NCBI GenBank assembly: GCA_003021045.1
Contig: PXRN01000006.1
Coordinates: forward strand, 1-64,000
From: Halobacteriales archaeon QS_4_69_34
GTDB lineage: Archaea > Halobacteriota > Halobacteria > Halobacteriales > Halococcaceae
Length of the DNA stretch: 64,000 bases
Direction of reading: 5' to 3'
Part shown: piece after piece, positions 24,685 through 32,469 of the stretch
Numbering within the stretch: position 1 is the stretch's first letter
Layout: each line of letters opens with the position of its first letter
Made by a program: the position numbers and the translations under genes
The notes under the pieces: model-generated
What the model saw: only the letters and a program-made list of their open reading frames with translations
What the model was told of the DNA's origin: nothing
Database searches by the model: none

Positions 24685-25685
24685 GCGAGGGTTCAGAGAC
24701 GAGCGAGGACACGGACGATGGGACCACGACCGTCGCCGTCACGGGCGCGGCGGGCTACATCGGCAGCTGCGTCGTCGGCCAACTCCGCGAGCATCATCCC
24801 GACTGGACGGTGCGCGCGTTCGACAACTTCTATCTGGGGGAGGTGCGCGAGATCGGGGACGTGACCGTCGCACACGTCGACGTCCGCGACCGCGATCGGT
24901 TGAAGGACGCCCTCGCCGGCGCGGACGTCGTGATGCACTTGGCCGCGATTTCGGGGGTCGACGACTGCGAGACCCATCCCGATCTGGCCTACGAGGTAAA
25001 CGTCACGGGGACGAACAACGTGGCGTGGTTCTGCCGGAAGACGGGCACTGGGCTCGTCTTCCCGTTCAGCATGGGCGTGCTCGGCGACCCACGGGAGTTT
25101 CCGATCACGGTCGACCATCCACGGGACCCGCTGAACTGGTACGGTCGGACGAAGCTCCTCGGCGAGCGCGCGATCGAGGCGTTCGCCGAGGGGGCCTTTC
25201 CGGCCCACCTCTTCCTCAAGTCGAACCTCTACGGCGAGCACGCCGTCGACGGGCGGACGGTCTCGAAAGGGACGGTGACGAACTTCTTCGTCGAGCGCGC
25301 GCTCGCCGGCGAGCCACTCACCGTCTACGAGCCGGGCACCCAGTCGCGCAACTACGTCCACGTCGTCGACGTCGCGCGCGCGTATCTCCACAGCGCCGAG
25401 CGCATGGTCGACCAGCTCGCCGCGGACGAAACCGGCACACGGAAGTACGAGCTCGCCAGCGGGGAGGACCCGGGCGTGATGACCGTCGCCGAGCTCGTCA
25501 GGGAGATCGCCGCCGAGGAGGCCGGCATCGACGCCGACGTCGAGCTGGTCGAGAACCCGCGGGCGGCCGAGACGCTGGTCTCGGAGTTCGGCGTCGACGT
25601 CTCGCGCACCCGCGAGGAACTCGGCTGGGAGCCCGAACACACCGTCGAGGACACGGTCAGGGAGCTCGTCAGCGAGGCGACCTGA
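24681..25685 (+). CDS. NAD-dependent sugar epimerase/dehydratase (extended SDR)
   Basis: The 334-residue protein has an acidic start (1-16), a TGAAGYIG motif (21-28) and catalytic Y154/K158 in NWYGRTKLLGE. The usual serine position reads FPFSMGVLGDP. The QSRNYVHVVDVARAYL segment is the substrate-binding part. ATG 24681 overlaps the stop of the preceding SDR gene (ATGA), so all three SDRs are made together. No glycosyltransferase lies in the operon. Confidence 0.9.
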   Translation: MSEGSETSEDTDDGTTTVAVTGAAGYIGSCVVGQLREHHPDWTVRAFDNFYLGEVREIGDVTVAHVDVRDRDRLKDALAGADVVMHLAAISGVDDCETHPDLAYEVNVTGTNNVAWFCRKTGTGLVFPFSMGVLGDPREFPITVDHPRDPLNWYGRTKLLGERAIEAFAEGAFPAHLFLKSNLYGEHAVDGRTVSKGTVTNFFVERALAGEPLTVYEPGTQSRNYVHVVDVARAYLHSAERMVDQLAADETGTRKYELASGEDPGVMTVAELVREIAAEEAGIDADVELVENPRAAETLVSEFGVDVSRTREELGWEPEHTVEDTVRELVSEAT

Positions 25686-25715
25686 TCGCCGTGCCGTCCG
25701 TGCATCGGTGGGTTT

Positions 25716-25726
25716 CTTAGGCCGCG
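25716..25726 (+). promoter_or_regulatory. promoter of the DUF7541-like gene with TTAGGCCGCG element
   Basis: CTTAGGCCGCG lies 26 bases before ATG 25742. The same 10-mer TTAGGCCGCG occurs at the coxB and coxA promoters at comparable distance, followed in each case by a loosely similar (G)A(T)CCCGA-type stretch. Confidence 0.6.
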
Positions 25727-25741
25727 ACCCGTGGGTCGAAC

Positions 25742-26170
25742 ATGGACGAGCAGCCGGGACTGAGCGACCAGTACCGCCGGTCGAGCCCGTGGCCGCTGCT
25801 CGTCGCGCTCGGGCTCGTCCTCTCGGAGATCGGGGTGGTCCTCGGCTTCCTCGCGATCACGGTGGTGGGCCTGCTGCTGTTCGTCGGGTCGATCGCCGGC
25901 ATCACCCGGGAATCGGGCTACGTCGAGCGGCCGTGGAACGTGCTCGCGGGTCTGGGCGGCGCGCTCGCGCTGGCCGGCGGCGCGATCGGAGCGTGGGCGC
26001 TCGATCCCCTCAGCACGGGCGCGCTCCTCGACGCCGTCGGCGCGCCCGGCACCCACGGTGTCGTCGCTCGCGGAGTGGCGATCGCCGTCGCCGGGCTCCT
26101 CGCGCTGTTCGCCGGCGCGTCCGGCCGGTACGCCGAACGGGGGTCGGTCCGAGCCGCCCGGGACGGGTAG
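25742..26170 (+). CDS. cox-cluster membrane protein (DUF7541-like)
   Basis: The 142-residue protein has an N-terminal soluble stretch (DEQPGLSDQYRRSSPWPL) and four hydrophobic helices (about 18-34, 37-54, 66-84, 104-122). The opening and the SEIGVVLGFLAI helix match haloarchaeal proteins annotated as DUF7541 or simply cox cluster protein. It has no catalytic residues that stand out; an assembly or stabilising role for the aa3 oxidase is inferred from the constant gene neighbourhood. Its promoter shares a motif with coxA and coxB. Confidence 0.85.
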   Translation: MDEQPGLSDQYRRSSPWPLLVALGLVLSEIGVVLGFLAITVVGLLLFVGSIAGITRESGYVERPWNVLAGLGGALALAGGAIGAWALDPLSTGALLDAVGAPGTHGVVARGVAIAVAGLLALFAGASGRYAERGSVRAARDG

Positions 26171-26233
26171 ACCGAAACTGGACCGCCACGACGAACCGCC
26201 ACCGTCTTTATCGGGCTGCTCGAAGGACCGCCA

Positions 26234-26668
26234 ATGGCACGCACGGTCTTCGACCGCGAGACGCTGCTCGACCTCACGGTCAACATCATCCCGCTCGGTA
26301 TCCTCCTCTTTTTCGTCGTCCTCTACAGCGTCTACACGCCGTTCGGGTGGGATCCGGTCATCACGACGATCATGTACGGTCTCCACGTCGTCCCGTTCGT
26401 CGGGCTGGCGATCCTCACCTACTTCGCCGGCCGGGCGATCTCGAGGGCCGAAGGCGAGGCCGAGCGGGCCGCGACGATCGACGACGACTTCGAGCGCAGG
26501 GAATCGAACGGCGAGGACCGCAAAGCTTCCGCCGACGTCACCGAGGGTGTCAGCGGTGACACCGCCGAAATCGGGCCCGAAAACGACGATGACGCCGAAG
26601 CCGGCACGAACGACGAACCGGCCACCGGCGGGTCGAGCGGGGAGACCGACACAGCCGGCGACGAGTGA
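26234..26668 (+). CDS. cox-cluster membrane protein (DUF6684-like)
   Basis: The 144-residue protein has two transmembrane helices (about 14-33 and 43-66) joined by a short loop with YTPFGWDP, then a long acidic Glu/Asp/Gly/Thr tail (75-144). The N-terminal MARTVFDRETLLDLTVNIIP is characteristic of the haloarchaeal DUF6684 family found with cox genes. A TATA-like GTCTTTATCGGG lies about 27 bases before ATG 26234, so it has its own leaderless-type promoter. Inferred accessory role with coxA, 275 bases downstream. Confidence 0.85.
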   Translation: MARTVFDRETLLDLTVNIIPLGILLFFVVLYSVYTPFGWDPVITTIMYGLHVVPFVGLAILTYFAGRAISRAEGEAERAATIDDDFERRESNGEDRKASADVTEGVSGDTAEIGPENDDDAEAGTNDEPATGGSSGETDTAGDE

Positions 26669-26916
26669 CGCGGTGGCCGCGAGCGACGACGGCCGTGACG
26701 CGGGCGACGGCGACGGTGACGACGGCGACGGCGACGACACGAGGCCGAACGGGGCGGCGACGGGACGGATCACTGAGGGCCGGGGCGAGCCGGTGAGACG
26801 GACGAACGACCGCGGGCGAGCGGCGATCCCGACCGTTCGTGCCGCCGCACGCGCCGGATCTCTGCCGCGTTCGCGGGCCGCGGAAGGGGGCCGGCGAGAC
26901 CGGAACATAAGAGTTC

Positions 26917-26927
26917 TTTAGGCCGCG
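26917..26927 (+). promoter_or_regulatory. coxA core promoter with TTAGGCCGCG element
   Basis: TTTAGGCCGCG lies 26 bases before the coxA ATG at 26943. The TTTA is in TATA position for a leaderless transcript. The GGCCGCG extension is shared with the coxB and DUF7541-like promoters. Confidence 0.6.
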
Positions 26928-26942
26928 GACCCGACTTCGAGT

Positions 26943-28895
26943 ATGGGTTGGACACTCGCCCCGTTAGCGGCGTCGGAGCCCTCCGGCGCGGTCCTCCAGA
27001 CGGGGGTGCTCGGCACCGAGCTGGTGGTCACGGTTCTCATGGGGCTGTTCCTCGCGGGCGTGGCAGCGTGGCTCGCTCGCATCGAGAACTGGCGCTCGTA
27101 CACGCCGCTGGCGGGCGGCGGCGTCGCCGAGGAATCGGGCTACGCCCACGAGGAAAAACCCGGCGGGCTCCTCCGGTGGCTGACGACCGTCGACCACAAG
27201 GACATCGGGCTGCTCTATGGCACCTACGGCGTGATCGCGTTCACCGTGGGCGGGCTGATGGTCATGCTGATGCGCGCCGAGCTGACCGCGCCCGCACAGG
27301 ACTTCCTCCAGGCGTCGACCTACAACGCCTTCCTGACCTCTCACGGCATCACGATGCTGTTTTTGTTCGGGACACCCATCATCGCGGCGTTCGCCAACTA
27401 CTTCATCCCGCTGTTGATCGGTGCGGACGACATGGCGTTTCCGCGGATCAACGCCATCGCTTTCTGGCTGCTCCCGCCCGGAGCGTTGCTCATCTGGGCC
27501 GGCTTTCTCGTCCCCAGCCTCCAGGGCGCACAGACCGCGTGGACGATGTATCCGCCGCTGTCGGCCGGCATCGGCGCTGGCACGCAGTCGGGCGCGGGCG
27601 TCGACCTCATGCTGCTCGGCCTCCACCTGACCGGCGTCTCGGCGACGATGGGGGCGATCAACTTCATCGCCACCATCTTCACCGAGCGGGGTCCGGACGT
27701 CAACTGGGCGAACCTCGATATCTTCAGCTGGACGATCCTCACCCAGTCGGCGCTCATCCTCTTTGCCTTCCCGCTGCTGGGCAGCGCGCTGATCATGCTG
27801 CTGATGGACCGCACCCTCGGGACGACCTTCTTCGCCGTGCAGGGCGGTGACCCGATCCTCTGGCAGCACCTGTTCTGGTTTTTCGGCCACCCCGAGGTGT
27901 ACATCCTCTTTCTCCCGCCGGCGGGGCTCATCAGCCTCATCCTGCCGAAGTTCGCCGGCCGGAAGCTGTTCGGGTTCAAGTTCGTCGTCTACTCGACGCT
28001 GGCGATCGGGGTGCTTTCGTTCGGCGTCTGGGCACATCACATGTTCGCCTCGGGCATCGACCCGCGGCTTCGCGCGAGCTTCATGGCCGTCTCGCTCGCT
28101 ATCGCCATCCCGAGCGCGGTCAAAGTGTTCAACTGGATCACCACGATGTGGAACGGCGACGTCCGGCTCACCGCGCCGATGCTCTTTATGGTGGGGACGG
28201 TCGGCAACTTCATCATCGGCGGCGTCACCGGCGTGTTCCTCGCGGCCATCCCCGTCGACCTCGTGCTCCACGACACCTACTACGTGGTCGGCCACTTCCA
28301 TTACATCGTGATGGGCGTGCTCGGGTTCACGGCCTTCGGCGCGCTCTACTACTGGTATCCGATCTTCACCGGTCGAATGTACCAACAGCGGCTGGCGAAG
28401 TGGCACTTCTGGCTGACGATGGTCGGCACGAACGTCACCTTCTTCGCTATGCTGTTTCTGGGGTATCTCGGGATGCCACGGCGCTACGCGACCTACGACT
28501 TCGGCATCGGGCCGGTGAACCCCGTCACGGCCTTCCACCAGGCGGCGACGCTCGGCGCGTTCGTCATCCTGCTCGGGCAGGTGATCTGGCTGTGGAACTT
28601 CGTCCAGTCGTGGTACGAGGGTCCCGTCGTCAACGACGGCGATCCGTGGAACCTCAAGGAGATCGGCCAGTTCAGCCGCGAGTGGCAGTGGAACGAGCGT
28701 CGCATCGAGACGGCCATCGCCGACGGCGGTCGGGAATCGTCCGATTCCCGAGCACATCAGGCTCCGGAGGAACCCGAGGACGGCAACGAGACCGAGGCGA
28801 GGACCGACGGCGGCCGGGACACGGACACCGACGTCGAGGCCACGACCGACGGGACGGACGCCGCCGAGAGGGGCGACCGGTCGGACGAGTCCTGA
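26943..28895 (+). CDS. coxA: cytochrome c oxidase subunit I (A1-type heme-copper oxidase)
   Basis: The 650-residue catalytic subunit reduces oxygen to water and pumps protons. Ligands are visible: H134 and H453 for the low-spin heme, H316, H365 and H366 for CuB, H451 for the high-spin heme, and Y320 for the His-Tyr crosslink (WFFGHPEVY). E318 in the same motif and D163/N170 (GADDMAFPRIN) indicate a D-pathway of the A1 type. After the last helix comes an acidic tail (about 590-650), unlike the core in composition, containing a perfect palindrome in its coding sequence. Promoter and start fit a leaderless transcript. coxB and coxC lie some 16 kb away. Confidence 0.97.
   Translation: MGWTLAPLAASEPSGAVLQTGVLGTELVVTVLMGLFLAGVAAWLARIENWRSYTPLAGGGVAEESGYAHEEKPGGLLRWLTTVDHKDIGLLYGTYGVIAFTVGGLMVMLMRAELTAPAQDFLQASTYNAFLTSHGITMLFLFGTPIIAAFANYFIPLLIGADDMAFPRINAIAFWLLPPGALLIWAGFLVPSLQGAQTAWTMYPPLSAGIGAGTQSGAGVDLMLLGLHLTGVSATMGAINFIATIFTERGPDVNWANLDIFSWTILTQSALILFAFPLLGSALIMLLMDRTLGTTFFAVQGGDPILWQHLFWFFGHPEVYILFLPPAGLISLILPKFAGRKLFGFKFVVYSTLAIGVLSFGVWAHHMFASGIDPRLRASFMAVSLAIAIPSAVKVFNWITTMWNGDVRLTAPMLFMVGTVGNFIIGGVTGVFLAAIPVDLVLHDTYYVVGHFHYIVMGVLGFTAFGALYYWYPIFTGRMYQQRLAKWHFWLTMVGTNVTFFAMLFLGYLGMPRRYATYDFGIGPVNPVTAFHQAATLGAFVILLGQVIWLWNFVQSWYEGPVVNDGDPWNLKEIGQFSREWQWNERRIETAIADGGRESSDSRAHQAPEEPEDGNETEARTDGGRDTDTDVEATTDGTDAAERGDRSDES
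28730..28751. repeat. perfect palindrome inside the coxA tail
   Basis: Arms TCGGGAATCG and CGATTCCCGA flank a 2-base loop (TC). It encodes part of the hydrophilic C-terminal tail (about residues 597-603, GRESSDS). The layout matches the palindromes at 17-38 and 6447-6468. Confidence 0.8.
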
Positions 28896-29279
28896 GCGCG
28901 GGTTCGATTTCTCGCCGTCGTTTCGGCGTCACCGGACGGATCGTAGCCATGCGCGATCGAATGGTAGGGTGACCGACGCGACCGACGGAGGATGGCGGAT
29001 CGGTGCGGTCGGCGAATCGGTGCGGTCGGCGGTGTGGATGGCGCGGCTGCGCGCCGCTCCGGACGCGCGGACTCACGCGAGGGACGAAGCGAGGGCCCCG
29101 GTGTGGCGCGGGCGGTCCGAGCGAAGCAGTCGGTCGGGGGGGGGGTCGTAGGCTGTGCGGTCGCGATGCGGTTGCGGAGGCGGCCGCGGTGTGGCCTCTC
29201 GTGTGTATCGGCGCTCGCTTCTCGTCGCGTCGCTCGATGGAGGCCCGAGCGGACAGCGGCAGCGATGAGATGCGGGCGA
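28896..29279. other. intergenic region holding repeat copy B
   Basis: No gene is supported between coxA and the 28-residue peptide gene. Most of the stretch (29000-29217) is the second copy of the dispersed repeat, and it includes a run of ten G at 29136-29145. Confidence 0.65.
29000..29217 (+). repeat. dispersed non-coding repeat, copy B
   Basis: This matches 6188-6382 read on the minus strand. It ends in a 22-base block (29196-29217) differing from copy A at one position. Copy B starts with an internal 15-base direct duplication (29000-29014 and 29017-29031). It immediately follows the coxA gene, while copy A lies beside the ctaB end of the cox region. Confidence 0.72.
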
Positions 29280-29366
29280 TCAGCTGGCGACGAGCACGAA
29301 CGTCATGACCGCCATCATCAGCGCGATCCCCACGAGGATCACCAGCAGCCACTCCTTCTCGCCCAT
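29280..29366 (-). CDS. 28-residue single-helix membrane peptide
   Basis: ATG 29366 opens MGEKEWLLVILVGIALMMAV and continues TFVLVAS to a TGA stop. Nearly the whole peptide after the charged MGEKE is one hydrophobic helix. A TATA-like GCCTTTTGTCC lies about 25 bases upstream on the minus strand, overlapping the divergent promoter of the DUF7520-like gene. It is therefore likely expressed. It sits in the cox neighbourhood, suggesting a tiny oxidase-associated peptide, but there is no direct evidence for that function. Confidence 0.65.
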   Translation of the reverse strand: MGEKEWLLVILVGIALMMAVMTFVLVAS

Positions 29367-29425
29367 GTGTTCGCTCGGCGGTGCGCGGACAAAAGGCTAA
29401 TCGTCGCGCGTCGACTATCCAGAGC

Positions 29426-29695
29426 GTGTCCGAACCAGCCACGACGGCGACGGCCGAGCGACGCGGCAGCCGGGTCGTGCTGGTCGTCTACCTGGTCGTG
29501 GTGGCCATCGCCGGCCTCACGGGTTATCTGCTCGGGGCCGTCGGTCCCGCGGCCCTCCAGCCAGTGGCGCTGTTCGGGCTCGTCGAACTCCGGCCGACGC
29601 CGCTCGGGCTCGCGATCTACGGCATGGCCACGCTCGGCGGCGGGCTCGGGGTCGCGCTCGGCCTCGTCGTCTACGTTTCCCGCCGTTACGGGTGA
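29426..29695 (+). CDS. cox-region membrane protein (DUF7520-like)
   Basis: The 89-residue protein starts at GTG 29426 with a short soluble lead and two transmembrane helices (about 16-36 and 57-82) separated by a loop LQPVALFGLVELRPTPLG. The pattern matches small haloarchaeal cox-cluster proteins annotated as DUF7520. GTG 29426 is preferred to a start at 29381 because a TATA-like element (AAAAGGCTAATCG) lies about 30 bases upstream and would be internal to the longer frame. The function is unknown. Confidence 0.75.
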   Translation: MSEPATTATAERRGSRVVLVVYLVVVAIAGLTGYLLGAVGPAALQPVALFGLVELRPTPLGLAIYGMATLGGGLGVALGLVVYVSRRYG

Positions 29696-29842
29696 GCCGG
29701 CGGTCCGCGGCCACGACTCGCGGCCGAACTGGGGCGACGGCGGTCGGACCGGGGCGGTCGGTCCACGCCACCGATCGGCCGCCCGGCGTCGGCACAGCGT
29801 CGTATCAAAAGCGTCAAGATTGTCGGCGCGATCGGGAGGGGC

Positions 29843-30310
29843 ATGTACGAGGTCCTCTGCTGTATCGACGAGGACGGCGACAGCGTCGGAGCGCAGGTCG
29901 AGGCGATCACGAGCCTGCCCAACGCCGCCGAGGGCGTCCGGGTCACGGTGTTGCACGTCTTCGGCGAGAACGTCGAGGGCGCGTCGGTCACGCAGGTGGG
30001 CTCGGTCCGGCGGACGATCGAGGGGCTCGAAGCCGCCGGAATCGAGGCGTCGGCCGCCGAGGCCAGCGGCGATCCCGCGGCGTCGATCCTCCCCAATCCG
30101 ACCGACCTCGACACGCCGGCGTACCGCCGCGCCCAGCAGAACCGCATCGCGGCGGCGATCGTCGAGACCGCCGGTGAGCTCGGGGTCGACGCGCTCACCA
30201 TCGGCGGGCGCAAGCGCCGGCCGTCGGGCAAAGCGCTGTTCGGCAGCGTCGCCCAGTCGGTGATCCTCAGCGCACCCTGCCCGGTGATCGTCGCCGGCGA
30301 GGTCGACTGA
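29843..30310 (+). CDS. universal stress protein (UspA family)
   Basis: This 155-residue single-domain Usp starts at ATG 29843. It opens MYEVLCCIDEDGDSVGAQ, has VTVLHVFGENVEG after strand two, and ends with the nucleotide-binding stretch IGGRKRRPSGKALFGSVAQS and SAPCPVIVAGEVD, the usual G-x2-G-x9-G-S-type pattern. It probably binds ATP or AMP and helps under stress. It is a lone gene. Confidence 0.93.
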   Translation: MYEVLCCIDEDGDSVGAQVEAITSLPNAAEGVRVTVLHVFGENVEGASVTQVGSVRRTIEGLEAAGIEASAAEASGDPAASILPNPTDLDTPAYRRAQQNRIAAAIVETAGELGVDALTIGGRKRRPSGKALFGSVAQSVILSAPCPVIVAGEVD

Positions 30311-30397
30311 GACCGCGGCTCCACACGCCCGCTCCACTCGTTTCCGTTTGCTACCTGTACGACCCGACCGCCGTACCGCTCACACGTTCGGTTCGGA

Positions 30398-32104
30398 TCA
30401 CTCCACCCGTGCGAACCGGGCGAGGTCGACGCCCTCGCTCGCGGCCACCCCCTCGGGCGACTCGTGGGGGCGACCGACGACGATGTCGCCCGCGCGCCGA
30501 CGGCCGAGTCCCGGGATCGCCGTCAGCTCGTCCATCGTCGCGCTATTGAGATCGAGCGGGTAGGGCACGCCCGTCACCGAGCGATAGCCGTGGTCCGTGA
30601 CGGCGACGTCCAGTACCGCCCCCAGCTCGCGCTCGCCCGGCACGGCGACGAGCAGGGGATAGGTCCCGAGCTGGCGGCCGAACGTCTTTCCATCCCGGTG
30701 GTACTCGAGGTGGACGTCGGGGAGCACGGTCCCGCTGGGCGCGACCCGCCGCAGCATCGGCCGATCGATCTCCTCGCGCACCTCGCGCTTGTAGGATTTG
30801 AACAACGATCTGTGCTCGTCGGCGATCCGCGCGCCCGTCTCGCTCATGTCCGTTCCCGCAAACGCCATCACCTGTCGGATGTTCACCCGCCGGAGCATGA
30901 GCCCGGCGCCGTAGACCCGCCGGAGGAACTCCTTGTTCAGCTCGTAGGTCTCCTCGCGCTCGCCGTGGAGGCCGTGGAGCAGGTTGATGCCGGGCAGGAG
31001 CTTCGGGAGCCGCTTCGGACCGCCGCTCGTCGCCGCGTCAGTCGTCGCCCCGTCGGTCCCTGTTCCATCGGCGGGCGGCGCGTCCGACCCATCGAAGCAC
31101 TCGTCGGCGGTCACGTTCAGGTCGTTTGCCTCCTGCACCACCGGATCGGCCGATTCGAGGCCGAAGGCCGCGGTGTCGCCCGGCGTGTTGTGCGCAGCGA
31201 TCACCCGGATACCCTCCCGGGCCGCCTCCGGCCACCGCACGACCGTGATCGGATTCATATTGTCGAGATGGAGTGTTTCGAGGGCCGGGGCGGCCTCGCG
31301 GATGCCACCGTAGAGTTCGCGGAGGGCGTCGGGCTCGGGGGCCTCGCCGTCGCCGCCGTAGGCGAGGATGTCCGCCTGTCGGCCGAGCCGGAAGTGGGTC
31401 ACGCCGTGCTCGGAGAGCGCGTCGACCTCGCCGATCACCGACTCGGGCGGCCGGAAGTCGGGATCGCCGTAGAGCGGCTCGGTGCAAAAGGAACACCGGT
31501 AGGCACAGCCCCGGGAGGTTTCGAGCTCACAGAGCAGGTACTCGGGGTGGTTGGGGTGCTGTTCGACGACGAACGCGCCCTCGCGCGCCCACCGTGTGAC
31601 CTCCTCGACGCCCCGCATTCGATCGCCGAAACCCTCCAGTCCGTTCGAGACGAGATCGAAGGCGGCGGCCTCGACGTCGCCTTTCGCTACGAACTCGAAG
31701 TCGAGGTCCTCGCGGGCGGTCGCCGTGCCGCCCTCGTTGCGCTCGCCGACGCCGAACTTGACGGGACCGCCCATGAGGCTCGTGCCGCCGGCCGTCCACG
31801 CGATCCGCCTGACCTCCTCGGGCTCGGCCGGCGTGCCGCCGACGTAGCTGCCCGGGACCGTGATCCCGCCGAGATAGATCAGGAGGTCGGCGTCCTCGAC
31901 GTCGCGCCAGTTCTCCCCCTGCTCGCGGAGCGCGTCGATGGTGTGGTAGGCGATCCGTCCTTTGGGAACGCCCGCATCGACGAGCGCGCCCGCAGTGTAG
32001 CGGGGATACGTCGAGATGTACGGTGGGACCCCGAAGTGGGCCGGCTCGTCGACGTAGCCGTCCACGAGGGTCACCTCGAGCGAGGCGGGGTCCGGTGCGG
32101 TCAT
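30398..32104 (-). CDS. radical SAM protein with C-terminal helix-hairpin-helix
   Basis: The 568-residue protein has three parts. An N-terminal B12-binding-like Rossmann region (about 10-150) contains YLGGITVPGSYVGG and a TSLMGGPVKFG stretch. A radical SAM core follows, with the cluster ligands C200, C204 and C207 (RGCAYRCSFC) and a tail containing GINLLHGLHGE. A TRAM/OB-like segment and a final HhH motif (LNSATMDELTAIPGLGRRRA) close it. The HhH suggests nucleic-acid contact. Haloarchaeal members are annotated only as radical SAM protein; the substrate is unknown. A Ser/Thr/Gly/Asp insertion (about 350-375) interrupts the core. It starts at ATG 32104 and is divergent from the next three genes. 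Confidence 0.9.
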   Translation of the reverse strand: MTAPDPASLEVTLVDGYVDEPAHFGVPPYISTYPRYTAGALVDAGVPKGRIAYHTIDALREQGENWRDVEDADLLIYLGGITVPGSYVGGTPAEPEEVRRIAWTAGGTSLMGGPVKFGVGERNEGGTATAREDLDFEFVAKGDVEAAAFDLVSNGLEGFGDRMRGVEEVTRWAREGAFVVEQHPNHPEYLLCELETSRGCAYRCSFCTEPLYGDPDFRPPESVIGEVDALSEHGVTHFRLGRQADILAYGGDGEAPEPDALRELYGGIREAAPALETLHLDNMNPITVVRWPEAAREGIRVIAAHNTPGDTAAFGLESADPVVQEANDLNVTADECFDGSDAPPADGTGTDGATTDAATSGGPKRLPKLLPGINLLHGLHGEREETYELNKEFLRRVYGAGLMLRRVNIRQVMAFAGTDMSETGARIADEHRSLFKSYKREVREEIDRPMLRRVAPSGTVLPDVHLEYHRDGKTFGRQLGTYPLLVAVPGERELGAVLDVAVTDHGYRSVTGVPYPLDLNSATMDELTAIPGLGRRRAGDIVVGRPHESPEGVAASEGVDLARFARVE

Positions 32105-32310
32105 GGCCCGGCGTTCGGGCCCGAGGGACAAAAGCGCGGCTACCCGGTCGTGTCGTCCGGACCGAGCGGCGGATCGGACGGGCGTGACGGTCGAACGCGA
32201 GCGTCCTCGGCGCACTCGACGCGGCCCGAACATTCGCCGGCCCTACCGTGGGTGGCTGTGGTCTCCGCCAAAAACCGTGGGTTGATAGGTCACGCGCGGG
32301 TAGGAGGCCC

Positions 32311-32469
32311 ATGCCGCGAACCCTTGAAGTCGTCTGTACGAGCGAGGACTGTGAGCTCGACATGTTCGAGCTGCACTACACGTACGACATGCCCGACGAC
32401 GTCGGCGTCGGTGACTTCCAGTGTCCGTACTGTGCCCGAACGGACTGCCTGGAGGCCGTTGAGCTATGA
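32311..32469 (+). CDS. 52-residue zinc-ribbon protein (DUF7559-like)
   Basis: This small protein has Cys pairs C9/C14 and C38/C41 (QCPYC), plus C46, and the conserved stretch DMFELHYTYDMPDDVGV matching haloarchaeal DUF7559. The cysteines suggest one zinc site. It starts at ATG 32311 with a strong Shine-Dalgarno (GGAGG, four bases of spacing), and its last codons overlap the next gene by four bases (ATGA). It is thus co-translated with the Hsp20-like protein, hinting at a shared role in protein quality control. Confidence 0.85.
   Translation: MPRTLEVVCTSEDCELDMFELHYTYDMPDDVGVGDFQCPYCARTDCLEAVEL

Noticed and set aside
26690-26745. GACGGC-type tandem sequence that looked like a repeat array
   Set aside because: Only irregular short units without spacers; not CRISPR and not clearly coding. 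It is simple-sequence DNA between the DUF6684-like gene and coxA.
26964-28757. A minus-strand frame of about 600 codons opposite coxA
   Set aside because: It is a shadow of coxA: composition Asp/Glu/Arg/His-rich without hydrophobic cores, and coxA ligands are unmistakable on the plus strand.
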